The notes under the pieces were generated by a model. The model had not been told where the DNA came from and searched no databases. It saw only the letters and a program-made list of their open reading frames with translations. A program made the translations under genes and the position numbers. DNA of 17,379 bases from Lactobacillaceae bacterium UBA639 (GTDB taxonomy: Bacteria; Bacillota; Bacilli; Lactobacillales; Lactobacillaceae), in NCBI GenBank assembly GCA_002299975.1, contig DBOT01000008.1:4207-21585 (forward strand), given 5' to 3'. Positions 7,135 through 15,382 of this stretch are shown in pieces (the stretch's first letter is position 1; each line of letters starts with the position of its first letter).

Positions 7135-8358
7135 CTAGTCTGTAGGCAAGAATGGCTCCCCTACTTGAAGTTGGGCCTTATTCTGCCGAATACTAATGTT
7201 GATGATGATGCCCACCGTCGCCGAGAGCACCAGCATACTTGAACCACCATAACTGATGAATGGGAAGGTCACCCCCGTAATCGGGAGCAGACCTAGGACC
7301 CCACCGATGTTAAAGAAGGTTTCAATCGTAAAGAAGGTGGCTGATCCATAGCAAATCAGGGTTTGATACAGCGAAGCACTCTTGACCCCCAGCTGGATCA
7401 TCCGGCAGATCAAAACCAGTAGGAGGACCAGGATGATGGTCACCCCGACCAGGCCGAGTTCCTCACTGGTAATCGCCATGATAAAGTCGGTGTTGGGTTC
7501 AGGAAGGTACCCCATCTTCTGGACACTATTTCCTAGGCCAACCCCAAAGATTCCCCCGTTACTGATAGCATAATAGGAGTTAACCAGCTGGCTTCCGGAC
7601 CCGCTTGCGTTACCAAACGGATTCATGAAGGCAATGAAACGCTGGATCCGGTAGCCACCGTGCAGCCAACCGTTAATGATCGCCAGTTGCAAGCCAAAGT
7701 ATAGGCCCAACGGAAAGACAATAACGGCGGTAATCGCCTTTCCCCAGCGAATATCACAGGCAAGAACCATCACCATAATGATGCTGAAGTTAATCGCAAA
7801 TCCCCCTGTATCTGGCTGAATAAAGATCAAGAACAGATAAAAGGCGGCAAGAAGCATTGACCCATGCGACTTTTTAGAAAGCAGGAAATGCTCACCCTTC
7901 TGCCGTGCCCGTGCCATCCGGTCTGCTAGGTATAGGATAAAGTACAGCTTACAAAATTCTACGGGCTGAATGTTAATCGGCCCCAAGTTAAGCCATCCTT
8001 TTGCCCCGTTAACTGCCTTCCCGAGGACAAGAACTACCATCAGTAATATTCCCATGATAATTGTGGAATATTCAAGAAAACGCGGTCTTCGGTAACGCTC
8101 CAAGGGATAATTGGCGCAGAAAATAAGAACGGCAATCCCCAGGATAACGTAAATACTCTGCTTGAGTAAATATCCCTGCGGCGTGCCCCCGTTCTGCATC
8201 TGAATCGCTGCACTTGAAGAATAAACCATCACGATCCCGATCAAGCACAGGATAAGGTACGGAACCATCAGATAATAGTCCCAAAAATGAAAATTCTGTT
8301 TAATTGTTGTTGCCAGTCCACGACGGGGCCGGAGCTTAATCTTTTTCACATAGTACAC
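7135..8358 (-). CDS. ftsW: FtsW/RodA/SpoVE (SEDS) peptidoglycan glycosyltransferase, probable FtsW
   Basis: A 407-residue polytopic membrane protein with about ten hydrophobic helices beginning near residue 28. SEDS proteins polymerise lipid II into glycan strands; FtsW does so at the division septum together with a class B PBP. Motifs are GAKGWL (118-123), QPVEFCK (131-137, usual QPSEFxK), QPDTGG (181-186), LPEPNTDFIMAITSEELG (285-302) and FISYGGSSML (367-376). The TDFI...EELG form and the gene context favour FtsW over RodA. The start is GTG; the next in-frame GTG is three codons later. Neither has a good ribosome binding site: AAAAGGA lies about 17 bases before the first, and only GAGCGG is close. 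It is the first gene of the five-gene unit. Confidence 0.9.
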   Translation of the reverse strand: MYYVKKIKLRPRRGLATTIKQNFHFWDYYLMVPYLILCLIGIVMVYSSSAAIQMQNGGTPQGYLLKQSIYVILGIAVLIFCANYPLERYRRPRFLEYSTIIMGILLMVVLVLGKAVNGAKGWLNLGPINIQPVEFCKLYFILYLADRMARARQKGEHFLLSKKSHGSMLLAAFYLFLIFIQPDTGGFAINFSIIMVMVLACDIRWGKAITAVIVFPLGLYFGLQLAIINGWLHGGYRIQRFIAFMNPFGNASGSGSQLVNSYYAISNGGIFGVGLGNSVQKMGYLPEPNTDFIMAITSEELGLVGVTIILVLLLVLICRMIQLGVKSASLYQTLICYGSATFFTIETFFNIGGVLGLLPITGVTFPFISYGGSSMLVLSATVGIIINISIRQNKAQLQVGEPFLPTD

Positions 8359-8383
8359 CCGCTCAAATTAAAGTATCCTTTTC

Positions 8384-8413
8384 ATTATAGCATCATAACG
8401 AAAAACCCGAAAA
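8384..8413 (-). promoter_or_regulatory. Promoter of the ftsW-ylbG-rsmD-coaD-sepM unit
   Basis: TGC-TATAAT on the minus strand is a perfect extended -10 (TATAAT at 8384-8389, TG at 8391-8392). The -35 window falls at about 8407-8413 in TTTTCGG, a poor match, as is common for extended -10 promoters. The predicted start near 8377 leaves a leader of only about 18 bases. The -35 window overlaps the foot of the typA terminator. Confidence 0.6.
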
Positions 8414-8440
8414 GCATCATAGTGCCTTTCGGGTTTTCTT
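8401..8440 (-). terminator. Intrinsic terminator of typA
   Basis: AAAACCCGAAA (8402-8412) pairs with TTTCGGGTTTT (8427-8437). GCA/TGC pairs extend the stem inward after one mismatch. In the minus direction it ends in five T residues (A-tract at 8401-8405). It lies just after the typA stop at 8452. Confidence 0.88.
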
Positions 8441-8451
8441 AAACTTATTTA

Positions 8452-10296
8452 TTACTTACGCGTAGCTGCACGACGGCGCTTAGCTTCCTTTTCACGAGCA
8501 TTCGTGTTCAGGATCTTCTTACGCAGCCGGATGTTTTCTGGCGTAACTTCACAGTATTCGTCTTCGTTCAAGAATTCAAGGGATTCTTCAAGAGACAGGT
8601 GCGTTGGGGTCTTGATGTGGGCCATTTCATCAGAACCAGCAGCACGGACGTTGGTCAGGTTCTTACCCTTGGTGATGTTAACAGTGATGTCGTTTTCACG
8701 ACTGTTTTCACCAACGATCATTCCTTCGTAAACTTCCGTACCTGGGTCGATCAACAGTTGACCACGACTTTCGATACCCATCATAGCGTAGGTAGTAGCC
8801 TTACCAGCGTTCATGGAAACCAGCGTACCCTTTTGACGGCCTGGGTTCCAGTTCTTGATAACTGGAGCGTACTTTTCGAAGGTGTGGCTCATGATCCCGT
8901 AACCACGAGTTTGCGTCATGAATTCAGTGGAGTAACCAATCAAACCACGTGATGGGGCAAGGAAGATCAGACGAGTCTGGCCATTTTCACCAGGTTCCAT
9001 GTTCTTCATTTCACCCTTCCGCTTAGAAAGGCTGTCGATAACGGCACCAGTGTATTCATCTGGCGTATCGATTTGAACCTCTTCGAATGGTTCGCACATC
9101 GTACCATCGATTTCCCGGTAGATAACTTCTGGACGAGATACGGACAATTCGTATCCTTCACGCCGCAGAGTTTCGATCAGGATAGACAGGTGTAATTCAC
9201 CACGACCAGAAACGGTCCAAGCACCTGGGTCATCCGTGTCGTCAACCTTAAGGGAAACATCAGTCTGCATTTCACGCTTCAGACGGTCTTCCAATTGACG
9301 GGCAGTCACGAACTTACCTTCCCGACCAGCAAATGGTGAATCGTTGGTCCGGAAAGTCATCCGCAACGTCGGTGGATCAATCCGCAGTGGTGTTAATGCT
9401 TCTGGGTGGTCTGGGTCAGTAACCGTTTCACCAACGTTGATGTCTTCCATCCCGGAAACGGCGATCAAGTCACCAGCCTTGGCTTCCTTGATTTCCAACC
9501 GCTTCAGACCGAAGAAACCGAACAGCTTAGTAACCCGGAAGTTCTTCTTGGTCCCGTCAAGCTTCATCAGGGTAACATTGTCACCGACCTTGATCTTACC
9601 ACGGAAGACCCGACCGATACCGATACGACCAACGAAGTCGTTGTAATCCAGGATAGCAACTTGGAACTGCAGTGGTTCGTCAGAGTTGTCAACTGGAGCT
9701 GGGATCGTCTTAACGATGGTGTCAAACAGTGGCTTCATCGTGTGTTCCTGAGTAGAAATGTCAGAATCGTAACTGGAAGTCCCGTTCATAGCAGAAGTGT
9801 AAACAACTGGGAAGTCCAGTTGATCTTCGTCCGCACCCAATTCGATGAAGAGGTCCAATACTTCGTCGACAACTTCTTCTGGACGAGCACCCTTCCGATC
9901 AACCTTGTTGATAACAACGATTGGTGTCAGGTGTTGTTCCAGGGCCTTCTTCAGAACGAACCGCGTCTGTGGCATGGTCCCTTCAAAGGCATCAACAACC
10001 AGGAGTACCCCATCAACCATCTTCATAACACGTTCAACTTCACCACCGAAGTCAGCGTGACCTGGGGTATCCAGGATGTTGATTTGGTACTTACCGTACT
10101 TAACGGCCGTGTTCTTGGACAGGATAGTGATCCCACGTTCCCGTTCAATGGCGTTAGTATCCATGGCCCGGTCTTGGATGCTGAAGTGTTCTGGTAAAGT
10201 ATCTGATTGCTTCAACATTTCGTTAACCAGGGTAGTCTTACCGTGGTCAACGTGGGCAATAATCGCAATGTTACGAATGTCCTCACGAGTTTTCAA
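8452..10296 (-). CDS. typA: Translational GTPase TypA/BipA
   Basis: 614 residues, the usual length. TypA is an EF-G-like ribosome-binding GTPase that helps large-subunit assembly and stress or cold adaptation. GTPase motifs are AHVDHGKTT (G1, 14-22), RGITI (G2, 54-58), DTPGH (G3, 76-80) and NKVD (G4, 130-133). Domain II, the EF-G-like III and V domains and the BipA-specific C-terminal domain follow; [21 protein letters not shown] marks the III/V region. The start is TTG at 10296, with AAAGGA about 11 bases upstream; the encoded [12 protein letters not shown] is the familiar family N-terminus. Codon choice (CGT, GGT, GAA, AAC) differs from the neighbouring comEC and holA, as expected for a highly expressed gene. 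It has its own terminator and probably its own promoter. Confidence 0.97.
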   Translation of the reverse strand: MKTREDIRNIAIIAHVDHGKTTLVNEMLKQSDTLPEHFSIQDRAMDTNAIERERGITILSKNTAVKYGKYQINILDTPGHADFGGEVERVMKMVDGVLLVVDAFEGTMPQTRFVLKKALEQHLTPIVVINKVDRKGARPEEVVDEVLDLFIELGADEDQLDFPVVYTSAMNGTSSYDSDISTQEHTMKPLFDTIVKTIPAPVDNSDEPLQFQVAILDYNDFVGRIGIGRVFRGKIKVGDNVTLMKLDGTKKNFRVTKLFGFFGLKRLEIKEAKAGDLIAVSGMEDINVGETVTDPDHPEALTPLRIDPPTLRMTFRTNDSPFAGREGKFVTARQLEDRLKREMQTDVSLKVDDTDDPGAWTVSGRGELHLSILIETLRREGYELSVSRPEVIYREIDGTMCEPFEEVQIDTPDEYTGAVIDSLSKRKGEMKNMEPGENGQTRLIFLAPSRGLIGYSTEFMTQTRGYGIMSHTFEKYAPVIKNWNPGRQKGTLVSMNAGKATTYAMMGIESRGQLLIDPGTEVYEGMIVGENSRENDITVNITKGKNLTNVRAAGSDEMAHIKTPTHLSLEESLEFLNEDEYCEVTPENIRLRKKILNTNAREKEAKRRRAATRK

Positions 10297-10337
10297 AGCG
10301 TAATTCTTCCTTTCGTTTCAATCTGTTCATCTTAACT

Positions 10338-10343
10338 AGTATA
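10338..10343 (-). promoter_or_regulatory. Possible -10 element of typA
   Basis: On the minus strand GTG-TATACT lies 42 bases before the typA start and after the upstream terminator, the right place for a promoter. No good -35 is visible at 16-18 bases (the window reads ATGAAA), so only the -10 is proposed. Confidence 0.35.
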
Positions 10344-10366
10344 CACTGGTTCGAGACTGATTTCAT

Positions 10367-10393
10367 AAAAAAACTGTGACAATTGGGTCACAG
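10367..10393 (-). terminator. Intrinsic terminator after the inositol-monophosphatase gene
   Basis: CTGTGAC (10374-10380) pairs with GTCACAG (10387-10393), with a 6-nt loop. In the minus direction it is followed by T residues (A-run at 10367-10373). It lies 9 bases after the stop codon at 10403. Confidence 0.88.
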
Positions 10394-10402
10394 CTTCGAC
10401 AA

Positions 10403-11173
10403 CTAGTCAGTGAGACGCAGGATGTCCTGGCTCGCTCGCTTTGTTGCTACTAATACAAAATTAGATGATAGCACACTTATTCCATCATCGTCAATTGATT
10501 TAACCGTCAATCCTAATTCTTCCGCTAACACCCGGCCCGGAGCGAGGTCCCATGGCCGCAGGTATGAAATGTAGGCTCCCAATTCACCGGTCAGCACCCC
10601 GATCATCTCCATCGCCGCACTGCCGTACATCCGGAGGCCACTGGCATGCCGGGCCACCTCAGGAAGGTTAGCAACATTGTCTAGAACCAGCGAACGACCA
10701 ATAGCAATCAGACTGTCGTGAAGACTGGTGTCAGCGGGAGTAGCCAGGCGCTGGTCGTTCTTGAAGACGCCCCAGCCGTTGCCCCCATGGTAGAGATCTT
10801 GATTAACGGCGTCCATGATGTAGGCCAGGGTTGGCTTACCATCAATATACAGGGCCAGCATGATGCCAAAGTGGTCATGCTGCTTAACGAAATTGAGGGT
10901 CCCATCCAAGGGATCGACAATCCAAACGTGACCCCTCAAATCAGTAAGCTGCTGGTCTCCAAAGCCTTCCTCGCTCAGGATCCGGCAGCCCGGGTCGATC
11001 TCCCGGAGCCGACGATCAAGTTCTTGCTCATTCTGGCGGTCAATTGTCGTTACCAGGTCGCTGTAGCTGCTCTTGGTGTCCACCTGATAGGAGGAGCCGT
11101 CCAGGTGTTGTAAGGCCCGTTGATTGACAGTGCGTAATAGTTTTTGTACTTGTGAGTCAATCTCTTCTAGCAT
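10403..11173 (-). CDS. Inositol monophosphatase family protein
   Basis: 256 residues of the lithium-sensitive Mg2+-dependent phosphatase family (IMPase/FBPase/CysQ). Metal and substrate motifs are complete: SDLVTTID (38-45), ILSEEG (65-70), WIVDPLDGTLNF (84-95) and RPWDLAPG (206-213), where most family members have WDxAAG. Family members act on inositol monophosphate, fructose-1,6-bisphosphate, NADP(H) or 3'-phosphoadenosine phosphate. The substrate cannot be told from the sequence, so I give no symbol. Its ATG overlaps the stop of the upstream UPF0223 gene by one base (TAATG), suggesting coupled translation. This UPF0223-IMPase pair is common in Bacilli (recalled). Confidence 0.92.
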   Translation of the reverse strand: MLEEIDSQVQKLLRTVNQRALQHLDGSSYQVDTKSSYSDLVTTIDRQNEQELDRRLREIDPGCRILSEEGFGDQQLTDLRGHVWIVDPLDGTLNFVKQHDHFGIMLALYIDGKPTLAYIMDAVNQDLYHGGNGWGVFKNDQRLATPADTSLHDSLIAIGRSLVLDNVANLPEVARHASGLRMYGSAAMEMIGVLTGELGAYISYLRPWDLAPGRVLAEELGLTVKSIDDDGISVLSSNFVLVATKRASQDILRLTD

Positions 11174-11460
11174 TATTGATCGCCAGCCATCTTGATTATC
11201 CGGGCGTCACTACCCTGTGCCTGCTTAACCACTCGGTAGAGAACATAACCGGATTCACGTTCGAAGTCCCGACCGATCTGCTTCTCTTCCGCTTTGGAAT
11301 TAACGATCTGTTTGAAAGCCCGGTAACGTTTCAGCAGTTCTTCTCGATTGATTCCCACCTCGTAGGCATCCTCGACTGCCCGCAGCATTGCAATCACCGT
11401 CTCCATCTCGGCAGTTGACCAGCTCGGGTTTAATGGGTAAGAGTAATTTTGGCTTTGCAT
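11173..11460 (-). CDS. UPF0223 family protein (YktA-like)
   Basis: A 95-residue small soluble protein of the UPF0223 family, recognised by the N-terminal YSYPLNPSWSTAEMETVI and the VEDAYEVGINREELLKRYRAFK core, followed by a charged helix with SKAEEKQIGRDFE. Function is not known; the predicted fold is all-helical. A GTG at 11469 lies in frame, but GAGGAG overlaps it and sits 8 bases before the ATG at 11460, so the ATG is the likely start. It is the first gene of a two-gene unit with the inositol-monophosphatase homologue. Confidence 0.85.
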   Translation of the reverse strand: MQSQNYSYPLNPSWSTAEMETVIAMLRAVEDAYEVGINREELLKRYRAFKQIVNSKAEEKQIGRDFERESGYVLYRVVKQAQGSDARIIKMAGDQ

Positions 11461-11490
11461 GTTGATCACTCCTCAAATAGCTTTATTCTT

Positions 11491-11496
11491 ATTATA
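11491..11496 (-). promoter_or_regulatory. -10 element for the UPF0223/IMPase unit
   Basis: A perfect TATAAT on the minus strand lies 30 bases before the UPF0223 start and downstream of the pdhD terminator. The -35 window at 17 bases reads AAACGT, which is weak; TTGGCA is present but only 11 bases away, too close to count. Confidence 0.42.
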
Positions 11497-11530
11497 CAAT
11501 TCTTCCCTGCCAAACGTTTATTTAAAAACC

Positions 11531-11562
11531 AAAAATGCGTTGTCAATTACGACAACGCATTT
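11531..11562 (-). terminator. Intrinsic terminator of the pdhABCD operon
   Basis: A perfect 12-bp stem pairs 11533-11544 with 11551-11562 around the loop AATTAC. On the minus strand it ends in TTTTTGGTTTTT. It lies 29 bases after the pdhD stop. Confidence 0.9.
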
Positions 11563-11591
11563 CGGATTTGATTAAGATGTTGGTAACTTAA

Positions 11592-13019
11592 TTAAATGTG
11601 AGTTGGGAAGCCCATTGCAACATCGGCGGCTTCTTGAATTGGTTCATTAAGGGTTGGGTGTGGGTGAATGGTTAAGGAAACATCCTCAACATTCATACCG
11701 CAGTTAACGATTAATGACAATTCACCAGCCAGCGTACTTGCTTCTGGTCCAACAACTTCGGCACCAACGACGTTCTTCTTGTCCTTAGTGTAGGTGAAGC
11801 GTACGAACCCTTCTGGTTGATCGAGTGATACCGCACGAGCGTTACCAGCAAATGGGAACTTAGCGGTAGCAACTTCGATGCCCTTCTCCTTAGCTTCGTC
11901 AGCAGTCATCCCGACTTGAGCTAGTTCAGGATCAGCGAAGCAGACAGCGGGTACACCTACCCAGTCATTGGCGGTGTTCTTTCCGGCAATCGCTCCAGCA
12001 GCGGTCTTACCTTCAAAGAAGGCCTTGTGAGCCAGGGCAGGACCTGGAACAATATCACCAATTGCCCAGATACCTGGCACATTAGTCCGACCCTGCTTAT
12101 CAACGATCACTTGATGGTGATCATTGAGCTTAACACTCGTCATATCGAGGGCAAAGTTATCAGTGTTTGGCTTCCGACCAACAGAAACCATGCAGTAATC
12201 TGCCTTAATGCTGTGTTCCTTACCATCAACTTCGTAGGTAACCGTGACAGAAGAATCATCTTGAGTAGAATTCTTAGCCATGGCGTTAGTGATGATGTCA
12301 ATGCCCTTCTTCTTCAGGTTCTTGACAACGACGCTAACCATGTCCTTGTCGAAGCCACCAAGGATACTGTTGGTACCTTCAATGATCGTTACGTGTGAAC
12401 CAAGGTCGGCATAAGCACCAGCCAATTCAGTCCCGATGTAACCACCACCGATAACAACAAATTCCTTTGGGATCTCTGGCAGGTTCAAGCCACCAGTAGA
12501 GTCAATAACCCGACCTTCAAACTTGAAGTTAGGAATCTCGACTGGACGTGAACCAGTAGCCAAGATCAGGTTGTTCCAGGTGATCTTAGTACCACCATCG
12601 AAGTCCATGAATTGCTTTGGACCAGACTTCATAACACGAAGTTGGTGGTCGTTGTCCATCATGGCAACCCCTTCGATAATTTCAACCTTGTGCTTCTTGA
12701 GCAGCATCTTGACACCACGGGTCATCCGGTCAACAACCTTGTGCTGCTTCCAGTCTTGGGTCTTCTTGAAGTCAATCGTTGCATCGGTCTTAGAAATTCC
12801 ATAGGTTGAGGCATCACGGGCTTCACGAAGCCGGTGACCAGCCGCAATCAAGGCCTTAGAAGGCACACAACCAACGTTCAGGCAGACACCACCTAAACCT
12901 GGGTCACCCTTTTCAATCAGGGTAACTTTTTGTCCTAATTCGGAAGCCCGAATGGCGGCAACGTAGCCACCAGGGCCCCCTCCGACAATAACCGTATCTT
13001 TCTTTTCAACATCAGCCAT
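11592..13019 (-). CDS. pdhD: Dihydrolipoyl dehydrogenase (E3 of pyruvate dehydrogenase)
   Basis: 475 residues, the usual size. E3 is a homodimeric FAD enzyme that reoxidises the dihydrolipoyl group of E2 and makes NADH. Motifs are GGGPGG (13-18, FAD), the redox disulfide GGVCLNVGCVPSKAL with Cys46 and Cys51, GGGYIGTELAG in the NAD domain, AIGDIVPGPALAHKA in the second FAD segment, and the dimer-interface HPHPTLNE with His454 and Glu459. All catalytic residues are present. The ATG at 13019 has GGAGGG about 9 bases upstream inside the end of pdhC, and only 6 bases separate the genes. Last gene of the operon, followed by a strong terminator. Confidence 0.97.
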   Translation of the reverse strand: MADVEKKDTVIVGGGPGGYVAAIRASELGQKVTLIEKGDPGLGGVCLNVGCVPSKALIAAGHRLREARDASTYGISKTDATIDFKKTQDWKQHKVVDRMTRGVKMLLKKHKVEIIEGVAMMDNDHQLRVMKSGPKQFMDFDGGTKITWNNLILATGSRPVEIPNFKFEGRVIDSTGGLNLPEIPKEFVVIGGGYIGTELAGAYADLGSHVTIIEGTNSILGGFDKDMVSVVVKNLKKKGIDIITNAMAKNSTQDDSSVTVTYEVDGKEHSIKADYCMVSVGRKPNTDNFALDMTSVKLNDHHQVIVDKQGRTNVPGIWAIGDIVPGPALAHKAFFEGKTAAGAIAGKNTANDWVGVPAVCFADPELAQVGMTADEAKEKGIEVATAKFPFAGNARAVSLDQPEGFVRFTYTKDKKNVVGAEVVGPEASTLAGELSLIVNCGMNVEDVSLTIHPHPTLNEPIQEAADVAMGFPTHI

Positions 13020-13025
13020 ATTTAA

Positions 13026-14357
13026 TTAGCCCTCCATCATTAACAATTCAGGATCTTCAAGAAGCTTCTTCAGGTAGTTCAAAGCTTCAGTAGCTAAGGC
13101 ACCATCAATCAGACGGTGATCAACAGTCAATGACAGCTTCATGTTGTGACCAACAACGATTTCGCCTTCGTCATTAACAACTGGTTCAGTAGCAATGGTA
13201 CCCATCCCAAGAATAGCAACTTCTGGTTGGTTGATGATTGGCGTGAACCAGCCACCACGCATTGAACCAATGTTGGAGATGGTCATGCAACCATGAGCCA
13301 TGCTGTCTGGGCTAAGCTTGTTATCTTCGGCAGCTTGTGCGTTGTCGGAGATTTCCTTAGCGATTTCGAACATACTCTTGGAGTCAGCGTTCTTGATGTT
13401 AGGGTTGTACAGACCGTGATCAGTGCTTGTAGCAATACCAATGTTGTAGTAGTGCTTTTGAACTAATTCGTGAGTACTGTCATCAATTGAACTGTTGAAT
13501 TCTGGGTACTTCTTCATCATGGCGATGAGGGCCTTAACAACGTAAGGCAGGAAGGTCAAGTGAATACCTTGTTCAGCAGCAACTGGCTTGTACTTCTTCC
13601 GGTTAGCCATCAGCTTAGATACTTCGGCATTTGCGAAGACAGTAACCATTGGACTAATGTCAACGGAGTCACGCATGTTCTTAGCAATGATCTTCCGCAT
13701 GTTGGACAATGGTTCACGAGTTTCAGCATCTTCACCAGCACCGGTGTAAGGTGTGATCGTGTTACCTGCCTTTGGTGCAGCGGCAGCAGTTTCAGCAGAA
13801 GCAGCTGGAGCACTAGCAGCAGCACCGTTGAAGTTGTCGATATCTTCCTTCAGAACTTGACCGTGGTTACCACTTGGTTGTACTAAGGAGATGTCAACAC
13901 CCTTGTCACGGGCGTATTGACGAACTGATGGCATAGCCATAACCAGCTTGTTTGGTTCTGCTAATGGAGCAACGCCACCCTTGGCAGGAGCAGCTGGCTT
14001 TGCTGGAGCAGCACTTTCAGCTGGAGCAGAGGATTCTTCTTCAGCAGGTGCTTCATCGGCAGAGTCATCACCAGCATCAGCGTCATCATCGGCTTCAACG
14101 TTGGTGCTTACACCATCCTTGCCGTCGTCGATTTCAACCAGGTCATCACCTTTTTCAACGTGATCGTCTTCCTTAGCATCAAGCTTAGTAACGGTCCCAT
14201 CAACTGGTGATACTAATTGAGTGGTTGATTTATCAGTTTGAATTTCTACTAATGGATCATCGGCCTTGATTTGGTCGCCTTCCTTAACAAGGAATGAAGC
14301 GATGTCACCTTCAGTAAGGCCTTCACCCATTTCAGGTAGTCTGAACTTGTAAGCCAT
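13026..14357 (-). CDS. pdhC: Dihydrolipoamide acetyltransferase (E2 of pyruvate dehydrogenase)
   Basis: 443 residues. E2 forms the core of the complex and transfers the acetyl group to CoA. It has a single lipoyl domain (1-77) with the modified lysine in QTDKSTT (Lys43), and a first linker (about 80-135) that is strongly acidic, then Ala/Pro-rich. The peripheral-subunit-binding domain (about 139-175, [14 protein letters not shown]) is followed by a second Ala-rich linker (176-213) and the catalytic acetyltransferase domain to the C-terminus. The catalytic motif DHRLIDGA has His414 and Asp418. The ATG at 14357 has AAAGGAAG about 10 bases upstream. It follows pdhB after 45 bases in which I see no terminator. 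Confidence 0.97.
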   Translation of the reverse strand: MAYKFRLPEMGEGLTEGDIASFLVKEGDQIKADDPLVEIQTDKSTTQLVSPVDGTVTKLDAKEDDHVEKGDDLVEIDDGKDGVSTNVEADDDADAGDDSADEAPAEEESSAPAESAAPAKPAAPAKGGVAPLAEPNKLVMAMPSVRQYARDKGVDISLVQPSGNHGQVLKEDIDNFNGAAASAPAASAETAAAAPKAGNTITPYTGAGEDAETREPLSNMRKIIAKNMRDSVDISPMVTVFANAEVSKLMANRKKYKPVAAEQGIHLTFLPYVVKALIAMMKKYPEFNSSIDDSTHELVQKHYYNIGIATSTDHGLYNPNIKNADSKSMFEIAKEISDNAQAAEDNKLSPDSMAHGCMTISNIGSMRGGWFTPIINQPEVAILGMGTIATEPVVNDEGEIVVGHNMKLSLTVDHRLIDGALATEALNYLKKLLEDPELLMMEG

Positions 14358-14402
14358 ATTATTTAACTTCCTTTCTAATTAATCGTAGCGAATTGGCTGT
14401 GA

Positions 14403-15380
14403 TTAATAGTTAACTACTTGACGAGCTGCGTCTTCAACTTCCTTAGCACGTGGAAGCCATACGTCTTCTGCCATTGGGAATGGGTAGACAGAGTTAGGTG
14501 CGGCAACCCGGGTAATTGGAGCATCCAGGTACATGATGGCACCTTCAGAAATTGCAGAAGCAACTTGGGCACCAACACCGGCCATCTTTTGTGACTCTTG
14601 AACGATTACAACGTGGTGAGTCTTCTTGATAGATTCAAAGATGGTGTCAGTGTCAAGTGGGTAGAGTGAACGAAGGTCGATAACTTCAGCGGAAATGTTG
14701 TCCTTAGCCAGCTTCTTAGCGGCCTTAACAGCTTCTGGAACCATTCCACCGTAGGTAACGATCGTAACGTCGTTCCCTTCTTGAACAACATTAGCCTTGT
14801 CCAACGGAACAGTGTACTTGTCGTCAGGAACTTCGCCCTTAACAGAACGATAGAGACGAAGGTTTTCAAGGAACAGAACTGGGTCGTTGTTTTCAATAGC
14901 AGAAATTACCAGACCCTTGGCATCGTAAGCAGAACTTGGGGTAACAACCCGGAGTCCTGGGATACCAACGAAGAAGTTTTCGAGGTCGTCCCCGTGAAGT
15001 TCAGCAGTGTGCGTACCACCACCGTAAGGAGTACGGATAGTGATTGGCATGTTCTTAGTACCGTTGTATTGGAAACGAACACGTGACATCTGTCCGGCAA
15101 TGGAGTCCATAGCTTCAAAAGTGAAGCCCATGAACTGGATTTCTGGAACTGGACGCCAGCCAGTGGCAGCCAGACCAATTGACATCCCTAAAATACCTGA
15201 TTCAGCAAGTGGGGTACTGAATACACGATCTTTACCATACTTCGTTTGTAAGCCATTAGTAGCACGGAAGACACCACCGTTCTTACCAACATCTTCACCG
15301 AAGACCAATGTCTTTGGATCTTCAGCCAAAGCAATGTCAATACCTTCAGTAATAGCTTTGATATAAGTCTTTTTAGCCAT
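14403..15380 (-). CDS. pdhB: Pyruvate dehydrogenase E1 component, beta subunit
   Basis: 325 residues, matching E1-beta in length and sequence. With E1-alpha it forms the thiamine-diphosphate alpha2beta2 decarboxylase that passes the acetyl group to E2-bound lipoate. Features are the pyrimidine-domain FGEDVGKNGGVFRAT (27-41), the STPLAESG segment with the cofactor-activating Glu60, the RTPYGGGTHTAELH loop (about 115-128), and the transketolase C-terminal domain with VTYGGMVPEAVKAA and EVIDLRSLYPLDTDTI. The ATG at 15380 lies 2 bases after the pdhA stop, and its AAAGGAG is within the end of pdhA, so translation is likely coupled. Confidence 0.97.
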   Translation of the reverse strand: MAKKTYIKAITEGIDIALAEDPKTLVFGEDVGKNGGVFRATNGLQTKYGKDRVFSTPLAESGILGMSIGLAATGWRPVPEIQFMGFTFEAMDSIAGQMSRVRFQYNGTKNMPITIRTPYGGGTHTAELHGDDLENFFVGIPGLRVVTPSSAYDAKGLVISAIENNDPVLFLENLRLYRSVKGEVPDDKYTVPLDKANVVQEGNDVTIVTYGGMVPEAVKAAKKLAKDNISAEVIDLRSLYPLDTDTIFESIKKTHHVVIVQESQKMAGVGAQVASAISEGAIMYLDAPITRVAAPNSVYPFPMAEDVWLPRAKEVEDAARQVVNY

Positions 15381-15382
15381 GA

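Noticed and set aside
9406..10197. A 263-codon plus-strand open frame opposite typA, and other long open frames opposite comEC, pdhC and pdhA
   Set aside because: They lie antisense to strongly conserved genes, have no ribosome binding site or family resemblance, and reflect the codon bias of the true genes.
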